The position numbers and the translations under genes are program-made. Of a stretch of DNA of 64,000 nucleotides, positions 58,664-64,000 are shown one piece after another. Below the pieces are notes generated by a model, which saw nothing but the letters and a program-made list of their open reading frames with translations, made no database searches and was not told where the DNA came from. Origin of the DNA: Holdemania massiliensis (lineage in GTDB: Bacteria; Bacillota_I; Bacilli_A; Erysipelotrichales; Erysipelotrichaceae); the NCBI RefSeq assembly GCF_022440805.1, contig NZ_JAKNTK010000001.1, positions 1,674,001 to 1,738,000 on the forward strand, written 5' to 3'. Each line of letters begins with the position of its first letter. Position 1 is the first letter of the stretch.

Positions 58664-59971
58664 ATGGTCTTTTTTATCGGCATCAAGGGAACGGGCATGG
58701 CGGCGCTGGCCTGTATTCTCAACGATTTAGGCATGGAAGTTTCCGGTTCAGATCTTTCAAAGCATTTTTTTACCGAAGAACCGCTGGTGGCTCGGCAGAT
58801 TGCCATTCTGCCGTTTGATCCGAAGAATATTCAGGACGGAATGACGGTCATCATCGGCAATGCCTTCAAAGAAGACTTCCCGGAGGTTATTGCAGCCCGC
58901 CGCAATCCGACCGTTACGTGTTATCGGTATCATGAGTATTTAGGCGCCCTGATGAAAGACTATACGAGTTTGTGCGTTGCGGGCAGCCATGGCAAGACGA
59001 CGACGACCGGCATGCTGGCGGCGATGATGGATCCGATTGCACCGACAGGGCATTTGATCGGCGACGGTTCCGGTGAAATTCACCCTGACAGTCAGTATCT
59101 GGCGGTGGAGGCGTGCGAGTACCGGCGGCACTTTTTAGCGTATCATCCGGACTATGCGATCATTACCAATGCGGATCTGGACCATGTCGATTACTTTAAA
59201 ACGGAAGAAGACTATGCAAAAGCTTATGAAGAATTTGCCTGTCAGGTAAAAAAAGGGCTGGTTCTGTTCGGCGATGATCCGAAAGTCAGAGCGCTGCGAA
59301 TTGATCCAGCGGTGACGCATTATTATTACGGCGTGGAAGAGGGGAATGATTTCCAGGCGGTGAACATTACGGAAACCAGTGAGGATATGCATTTCGATGT
59401 TTTGTTTCAGGGACAGATGCAGGGACATTTTGATCTCCCCTTTGTCGGCCGGCATTTATTATGGAACAGTCTGGGCGTCATCGCACTGGGCTTGCTGGAA
59501 GGATATACGGCGGAACAGATTGAACCGGGACTGGCTTCTTTTCAGGGGACAAAGCGGCGGTTTGCGATTGAAAAGCATGGTGAAAACATCTTTGTCGACG
59601 ACTATGCCCATCACCCAACAGAGGTGTCGATTACGATTGACGCGGCCCGCAAACGCTTCCCGGGCAAGAAACTGATCGCAATTTTCAAACCCCATCGGGT
59701 ATCCCGCGTCTTTCATTTTGCTGACGATTTTGCTGACGCTTTAAAGAAGGCCGATGAAGTGTTTTTATGCGATTTTACCAGTATTGACGACAAGGAAGAT
59801 GGTATTGATATTGATATCACCTATCTGCAGGCGCGGATTCCAGGCTCGAAAATCTTAAGTGAAGACGAGCAAGGAGCTGCCGAGCTGGCCGCACTGGCGC
59901 CGGCGGTATATTTGTTTATGTCCAGCAAGGATATTTACGGACTCAGCGGTTTAGTCAAGCAGAAGCTGTAG
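58664..59971 (+). CDS. murC: UDP-N-acetylmuramate--L-alanine ligase
   Basis: 435 residues. N-terminal nucleotide domain FFIGIKGTGMAALA, ATP loop CVAGSHGKTTTTGML, NADLDHVDYF, metal/substrate segment and DDYAHHPTEVSITIDAAR with RVSRVFHF. Pattern is that of Mur ligases; MurC is favoured over Mpl by the lack of a tripeptide-specific loop, but the two families are close. Adds L-Ala to UDP-MurNAc in peptidoglycan synthesis. AAAGGG upstream. Confidence 0.88.
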   Translation: MVFFIGIKGTGMAALACILNDLGMEVSGSDLSKHFFTEEPLVARQIAILPFDPKNIQDGMTVIIGNAFKEDFPEVIAARRNPTVTCYRYHEYLGALMKDYTSLCVAGSHGKTTTTGMLAAMMDPIAPTGHLIGDGSGEIHPDSQYLAVEACEYRRHFLAYHPDYAIITNADLDHVDYFKTEEDYAKAYEEFACQVKKGLVLFGDDPKVRALRIDPAVTHYYYGVEEGNDFQAVNITETSEDMHFDVLFQGQMQGHFDLPFVGRHLLWNSLGVIALGLLEGYTAEQIEPGLASFQGTKRRFAIEKHGENIFVDDYAHHPTEVSITIDAARKRFPGKKLIAIFKPHRVSRVFHFADDFADALKKADEVFLCDFTSIDDKEDGIDIDITYLQARIPGSKILSEDEQGAAELAALAPAVYLFMSSKDIYGLSGLVKQKL

Positions 59972-60000
59972 TCCGAATGATTGAAAACTGATCTGATCAG

Positions 60001-60043
60001 TCAGGAATACCGAGTTCTTTATCGGGAGTTCCTGATTTTTTTT
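60001..60043 (+). terminator. murC terminator
   Basis: TCAGGAA (60001-60007) pairs with TTCCTGA (60029-60035), followed by T8. An inner CCGAG/TCGGG pairing can form. Confidence 0.85.
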
Positions 60044-60071
60044 GTTTTTTAGAAGCCACAGCGGACGGGTT

Positions 60072-60099
60072 TTGACATATCCAGGAATTTGACTAAATT
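60072..60099 (+). promoter_or_regulatory. ohyA promoter with overlapping palindrome
   Basis: TTGACA (60072-60077), 16-base spacer, TAAATT (60094-60099). The inverted repeat GAATTT-GACT-AAATTC (60085-60100) covers the -10 and could be a repressor site. A leader of about 115 bases follows. Confidence 0.5.
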
Positions 60100-60223
60100 C
60101 AGGACAGATTTTTCGGCTTGTCGGAATTTTATACAGCCTTCAAGTCGTGTCTATGGTGAGTGCGGTATGGATGTTGTATGCTGAAGACGGTTAGAAAAAA
60201 GGTAAACAGGAGGAATTCAATTT

Positions 60224-61993
60224 ATGTATTACAGCAATGGCAATTACGAAGCGTTCGCTCATCCCCGCAAGCCGGAAGGCGTCGATCACAAATCCGCATA
60301 TCTGGTTGGATCCGGTCTGGCTTCTCTGTCTGCGGCTTGTTTCTTAGTCCGTGACGGTCAGATGCCGGGAGAACACATCCACATTTTAGAGGAAGGCAAG
60401 CTGCCCGGCGGTGCCTGCGATGGGATTAAAGATCCGCAGAAAGGCTTTATCATCCGCGGCGGCCGGGAAATGGAAAATCACTTTGAATGTCTGTGGGATT
60501 TGTTCCGCTCCATTCCTTCCCTCGAAACCGAAGGTGTTTCAGTATTGGATGAATATTACTGGCTGAACAAAGAGGACCCGAATTACTCGTTGATGCGCGC
60601 GACTATCAACCGCGGCGAGGACGCCCATACCGACGGCAAGTTTGGCCTGAGTGATAAAGCCGCAATGGAAATCATGAAGCTGTTCTTTACGAAGGATGAG
60701 GATCTTTATGACAAGAAGATTACTGACGTCTTCGATGAGGAATTCTTTTCCAGCAATTTCTGGCTGTACTGGCGTACGATGTTCGCTTTTGAAGACTGGC
60801 ATTCCGCATTGGAAATGAAACTGTATATCCAGCGCTTCATTCATCATGTCGGCGGTCTGCCGGACTTCTCGGCGCTGAAATTCACGAAGTACAATCAGTA
60901 TGAATCGCTGATTCTGCCGATGGTCAAATATCTGGAAGAGCATCATGTTCAGTTCGAATATGACACGCGCGTGACAAACGTTCAGTTTGAAATCACGGAT
61001 GAAAAGAAAGTGGCCCGGCAGCTGTTCTGTGTTCATGAAGGTCAACAGAAAACGATTGATCTTACCGAAAATGATCTTGTCTTTGTCACCAACGGCAGCT
61101 GTACCGAAAATTCCAGTTTGGGCGATAACGACCATGCTCCGCAGTTCAATACGGAAGAGGGCGGCTGCTGGCAGCTGTGGCGCAATATTGCGGCGCAGGA
61201 TCCGGCTTTCGGACATCCGGATAAATTCTGTACGCATACCGACAAGACGTATTGGGAATCGGCGACCGTCACTACGCTGGATGACCGCATCCCACCGTAT
61301 ATTCAGAAAATCTGCAAGCGTGATCCGTTCAGCGGCAAGGTCGTGACCGGTGGGATTATCACGGTCAAGGATTCCAACTGGCTGATGAGCTATACGCTGA
61401 ACCGCCAGCCGCATTTTAAAGATCAACCGAAGGATCAGCTGGTCGTCTGGGTTTACGGTTTGTTCGGCGATGTCGAAGGCAATTATATTAAGAAGCCGAT
61501 GCGGGAGTGCACAGGGACGGAAATCACGGAGGAATGGCTGTACCATCTGGGCGTGCCAGAAGCGGAAATCCATGACATGGCGGTGCATTCTGCCCGCTGT
61601 ATTCCATGCATGATGCCGTATATTACCGCGTTCTTCATGCCGCGGACAGCCGGCGACCGGCCGAAGGTTGTGCCGGAAGGCTGTGTCAACTTTGCCTTTA
61701 TCGGGCAGTTTGCCGACACGGTTCGGGATACTGTGTTTACGACTGAATATTCTGTCCGTACAGGCATGGAAGCGGTCTATACACTTCTGGATATTGATCG
61801 CGGGGTACCGGAGGTTTTCAATTCCGTTTATGATGTTCGGGTTCTGCTGGACTCCACATATAAGATGCTGGATGGCCGCCAGCTGAAAGAGATCAAAGTA
61901 CCGTGGCTGGTTCATCTGATTGAAAAGCAGGGCTTAAAAAAGATCCAGGGAACCGTGATTGAAGAACTGCTTCAGGAATATCATCTGATCTGA
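60224..61993 (+). CDS. ohyA: Oleate hydratase (myosin-cross-reactive antigen family)
   Basis: 589 residues. FAD motif VGSGLASLSAACFLVRDG at about 27-44, then EEGKLPGGACDGI, and RGGREMENHFECLWDL, which carries the catalytic Glu near residue 82-85. SARCIPCMMPYITAFFMPR near 460 and the long family length are typical. FAD-dependent hydration of cis-9 unsaturated fatty acids (oleate to 10-hydroxystearate), a detoxification route in gut bacteria. AGGAGGA lies before the ATG. Single-gene transcript. Confidence 0.95.
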   Translation: MYYSNGNYEAFAHPRKPEGVDHKSAYLVGSGLASLSAACFLVRDGQMPGEHIHILEEGKLPGGACDGIKDPQKGFIIRGGREMENHFECLWDLFRSIPSLETEGVSVLDEYYWLNKEDPNYSLMRATINRGEDAHTDGKFGLSDKAAMEIMKLFFTKDEDLYDKKITDVFDEEFFSSNFWLYWRTMFAFEDWHSALEMKLYIQRFIHHVGGLPDFSALKFTKYNQYESLILPMVKYLEEHHVQFEYDTRVTNVQFEITDEKKVARQLFCVHEGQQKTIDLTENDLVFVTNGSCTENSSLGDNDHAPQFNTEEGGCWQLWRNIAAQDPAFGHPDKFCTHTDKTYWESATVTTLDDRIPPYIQKICKRDPFSGKVVTGGIITVKDSNWLMSYTLNRQPHFKDQPKDQLVVWVYGLFGDVEGNYIKKPMRECTGTEITEEWLYHLGVPEAEIHDMAVHSARCIPCMMPYITAFFMPRTAGDRPKVVPEGCVNFAFIGQFADTVRDTVFTTEYSVRTGMEAVYTLLDIDRGVPEVFNSVYDVRVLLDSTYKMLDGRQLKEIKVPWLVHLIEKQGLKKIQGTVIEELLQEYHLI

Positions 61994-62004
61994 AAACAAG
62001 CTTG

Positions 62005-62037
62005 AAAGATCCTGATCTGACGGATTCGGGATCTTTT
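62005..62037 (+). terminator. ohyA terminator
   Basis: AAAGATCC (62005-62012) pairs with GGATCTTT (62029-62036), with T-run after. Confidence 0.8.
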
Positions 62038-62235
62038 TTCATGGCAAGACCGATTACAGGCAGATCATGAAAAAAGGAAACAAAATGATGAAAAAGGCAG
62101 GCATGGAAGAAGTTTCGCCGAATCTTCACATTCTCCTTTTTTTCCAGAATGGCAGAAAAAGCCTTTTATTTCCAGCTTTTTTGAAAGACCGTAAAGTTTT
62201 ATAAATAAACAGTCGGTTAAGCGCTATCAAATTTA

Positions 62236-62264
62236 TTGAAAATCTTTTCATAATTGAGTATAAT
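62236..62264 (+). promoter_or_regulatory. SigA-type promoter of the envelope/LacI operon
   Basis: TTGAAA (62236-62241), 17-base spacer, TATAAT (62259-62264), followed by TTGAGGTG. Confidence 0.78.
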
Positions 62265-62282
62265 ACCATTGAGGTGATTTTG

Positions 62283-62711
62283 ATGGACGAATTGTTGGCG
62301 GCCATGTATAAAGTTTCCGTACAGCTGGTTCCGATTCTGGGAGTCGCTGTACTTTGTTTTCTTATTTATTTATTACGCCATTGCGTTACATTTATTAAGG
62401 AATTGACGGCTATGGTTCAGAAGGCCGGTTCCGCGATGGAGGGGGTAGATAAAAGCATTGACAAGCTTCAGGCGCCCTTGGACACAGTGGTCCGGCTATC
62501 GGGAACGATTGATCAAGTTCAGGAAAGTGCTGTGGGAGCTGTCAAAAATATGGCTGGTTTTATGGCCGGGAATCTCGACAGCGCCAAGGAGGCGGCGGCC
62601 GCGCGGACTGCGAAGAAAAGACCGGCGCAGCCGATGGAGCCGACGGTGGTAACCCCAGCGGAAAGTGAAGAACCCATAACTCAAAGTGAAGGAGGAACAG
62701 AACATGAGTGA
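62283..62711 (+). CDS. DUF948-like membrane protein
   Basis: 142 residues from ATG 62283 (GAGGTG six bases upstream; GTG 62274 is part of that site). One membrane helix (about 15-33, LVPILGVAVLCFLIYLL) then an amphipathic helix with heptads (MVQKAGSAMEGVDKSIDKL), as in DUF948/YtxG-type stress proteins. Pro/Glu-rich tail. Overlaps the next gene by 8 bases. Exact role unknown. Confidence 0.65.
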   Translation: MDELLAAMYKVSVQLVPILGVAVLCFLIYLLRHCVTFIKELTAMVQKAGSAMEGVDKSIDKLQAPLDTVVRLSGTIDQVQESAVGAVKNMAGFMAGNLDSAKEAAAARTAKKRPAQPMEPTVVTPAESEEPITQSEGGTEHE

Positions 62712-63393
62712 TGAAAACAAAAGAGTAGACGAAGAAGTTGAAAAAACGGTAGAAGATCTGAAAAAGCAGATTGAAGAAATCAATCGGGAAGCGGAAGATG
62801 CCGGCAGTCAGCAGTCATCGGAAGTGAAGGAAAAGATTGAAGCGGCCGCAAAGCGGGCGATTGAAATTCTGAATCAGAGCATCGATCAGCTGAAATTGTT
62901 GACCGCTCAGGTTCAGGACAGCGACACGTATCGAAAAACAATGAATCAGATTAAAACGGCGGCGGATAAAGCCGTAGCGGAATCGCAGCGGCTGTTTCAT
63001 GAATTGAAGACCGATCCGAAAGTCAACAAAGCGGTAGAGGACATTAAAAAATCGGTGAACGATGTCAGTGAAAAAGTATCAGATTGTGTAAAAAGCGGTC
63101 TGGATGAATTGAAAAGTAATGAAGAACTGATGGAAAAAGTGGATCAGATTAAAGAAGGTACGGCCTCTTTGGTTGAAAAAGGCCAGCGGGCTGTCAAGGA
63201 CTTTACAAGCAAGCCGGAAGTGCATCAGAATATAGAAAAAGCGAAGGACGTGACGATTGATGTTGCTGAAAAGACGGTCGATGCGTTGAAGAACTGGTTA
63301 AGACCGCAGCCGTCTGACGAAGCCGAAGTCCAATCCAAAAATGAGGAAGAAAAGGAGAAGAATGCAGAGCATGAAGAGAGTAACAATCTATGA
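62704..63393 (+). CDS. Helical coiled-coil protein, YtxH/apolipoprotein-like
   Basis: 229 residues from ATG 62704, nine bases after AGGAGG; GTG 62686 is upstream in frame but lies within the site. Almost entirely charged amphipathic helices with 11-residue-like repeats (KAVEDIKKSVNDVSEKVSD, KAKDVTIDVAEKTVDALK). No membrane segment or enzyme motif; typical of general-stress coiled coils paired with a DUF948 protein. Its 3' end overlaps the LacI-family gene by 32 bases. Confidence 0.7.
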   Translation: MSDENKRVDEEVEKTVEDLKKQIEEINREAEDAGSQQSSEVKEKIEAAAKRAIEILNQSIDQLKLLTAQVQDSDTYRKTMNQIKTAADKAVAESQRLFHELKTDPKVNKAVEDIKKSVNDVSEKVSDCVKSGLDELKSNEELMEKVDQIKEGTASLVEKGQRAVKDFTSKPEVHQNIEKAKDVTIDVAEKTVDALKNWLRPQPSDEAEVQSKNEEEKEKNAEHEESNNL

Positions 63394-64000
63394 TGTAGCC
63401 AATGAAGCCGGCGTATCTCTGGCCACGGTATCCCGCGTTATTAATGGGAGCAATGTCGTTAAAGGCGGCACAAAGCAAAAGGTCGAGGAAGCCATTGAAA
63501 AACTGGGTTATAAGCCAAACGCGATTGCGCAGGGGCTGGCTCTGCAGAAAACAACGACAATTGCTTTGGTGATTCCGGAAGCAAGCTTTACGTATACCGG
63601 ACAGATCATCAACGGACTTTTGGATGTTGCCAAAATTTATAAATACAACATTATGCTGCATACGACAACCGAAGGCATCAATGAAATTAATGATATCATC
63701 GAAAACATCATTAAGTCCCGTGTTGACGGCGTCGTCATTTATAACGATAAGCTGATGCGGGAAGAACTGAACACCCTGACCAAATACAATGTACCGATTG
63801 TTATCATCGGCAACAAAGTTTCCGATAGCAAGATCAGCTCGGTTTACGTTGACATTGAAAATGCTGTCTATGAGCTCGTTATGAAATACTTAGAGGGCGG
63901 CAAGCGTGATATTGCAATTATTCAGGATCGGAAGAATGGCTATTCAATCGACCAGATGATCCATGGTGCAAAGAAAGCGTATGCGACCAAGGGACTGGAA
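63362..64000 (+). CDS. LacI-family transcriptional regulator (3' end outside window)
   Basis: 213 codons visible from ATG 63362 (AAGGAG five bases upstream; ATG 63371 is the alternative), open to the window end. HTH and hinge helix: RVTIYDVANEAGVSLATVSR, VINGS, then IEKLGYKPNAIAQGLALQKT. A periplasmic-binding-like effector domain follows (IALVIPEASFTYTG, RVDGVVIYNDK). The opening resembles CcpA but identity with that catabolite regulator cannot be settled. Overlaps the preceding gene by 32 bases, so it is translated from the same message. Confidence 0.88.
   Translation, partial: MQSMKRVTIYDVANEAGVSLATVSRVINGSNVVKGGTKQKVEEAIEKLGYKPNAIAQGLALQKTTTIALVIPEASFTYTGQIINGLLDVAKIYKYNIMLHTTTEGINEINDIIENIIKSRVDGVVIYNDKLMREELNTLTKYNVPIVIIGNKVSDSKISSVYVDIENAVYELVMKYLEGGKRDIAIIQDRKNGYSIDQMIHGAKKAYATKGLE

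Noticed and set aside
60539..61915. Minus-strand frame of 458 codons opposite oleate hydratase
   Set aside because: Shadow of a clearly recognised enzyme; no ribosome site and His/Arg-rich artefact composition.

Overview
The window looks like chromosome of a moderate-GC, low-complexity-cell-wall Firmicute. Spore genes (gpr, spoIIP), LytTR regulators, a Firmicutes-type housekeeping cluster (ybeY-dgkA-cdd-era-recO-glyS-dnaG-rpoD-trmK), oleate hydratase and an extracytoplasmic flavinylated reductase together suggest a gut Erysipelotrichia (a Holdemania-like relative). The taxonomic guess is inference from content and gene order, not from a database search.

Layout. 1-11.35 kb is the right end of a prophage with a contractile (PBSX/XkdN-U type) tail: tail assembly chaperone with a probable -1 frameshift, a short tape measure protein, baseplate genes in XkdP-Q-R-S-T-U order, Ig-like and fibre proteins, a putative receptor-binding protein of different base composition, an unusual NlpC/P60 plus phosphodiester-glycosidase lysin, and two small holin-type proteins, closed by a terminator. 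11.5-19.55 kb is the housekeeping run listed above, covering rRNA maturation, lipid and nucleoside salvage, DNA repair, glycine charging, priming of replication and the vegetative sigma factor.

19.6-27 kb is a signalling island. It holds three co-directional membrane proteins related to GHKL histidine kinases in which phosphoacceptor and ATPase functions seem to be divided between proteins, a convergent LytTR response regulator, and a divergent operon (unknown membrane protein, stand-alone LytTR protein, small membrane protein). Ahead of that operon is a perfect 9-bp direct repeat with a 12-bp spacer, the geometry of a LytTR binding site. This is the best candidate for an undescribed system in the window.

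27-35 kb returns to core genes: a 27-residue membrane peptide, rpsT, gpr with a sigma-G-like promoter, spoIIP with a sigma-E-like promoter buried in the gpr terminator, fmt, lepA, a MazG-like protein, hemW and a hydroxyacid dehydrogenase. 35.4-53.4 kb is accessory: a GGDEF protein, rpsO, a cation/proton antiporter with a LysR regulator, a heterodimeric ABC exporter with its LysR regulator, a flavinylated lipoprotein reductase with a PucR-type regulator, a TetR-controlled ABC system with a large coiled-coil permease, and a GIY-YIG protein. 53.7-64 kb holds superoxide reductase, pnp, trmB, a lipoprotein, a disordered SPI[FY]G-motif protein, murC, oleate hydratase, two envelope-type helical proteins and the start of a LacI-family regulator that runs off the window.

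No tRNA, rRNA, CRISPR array or insertion sequence was recognised. Promoter and terminator calls are by eye.
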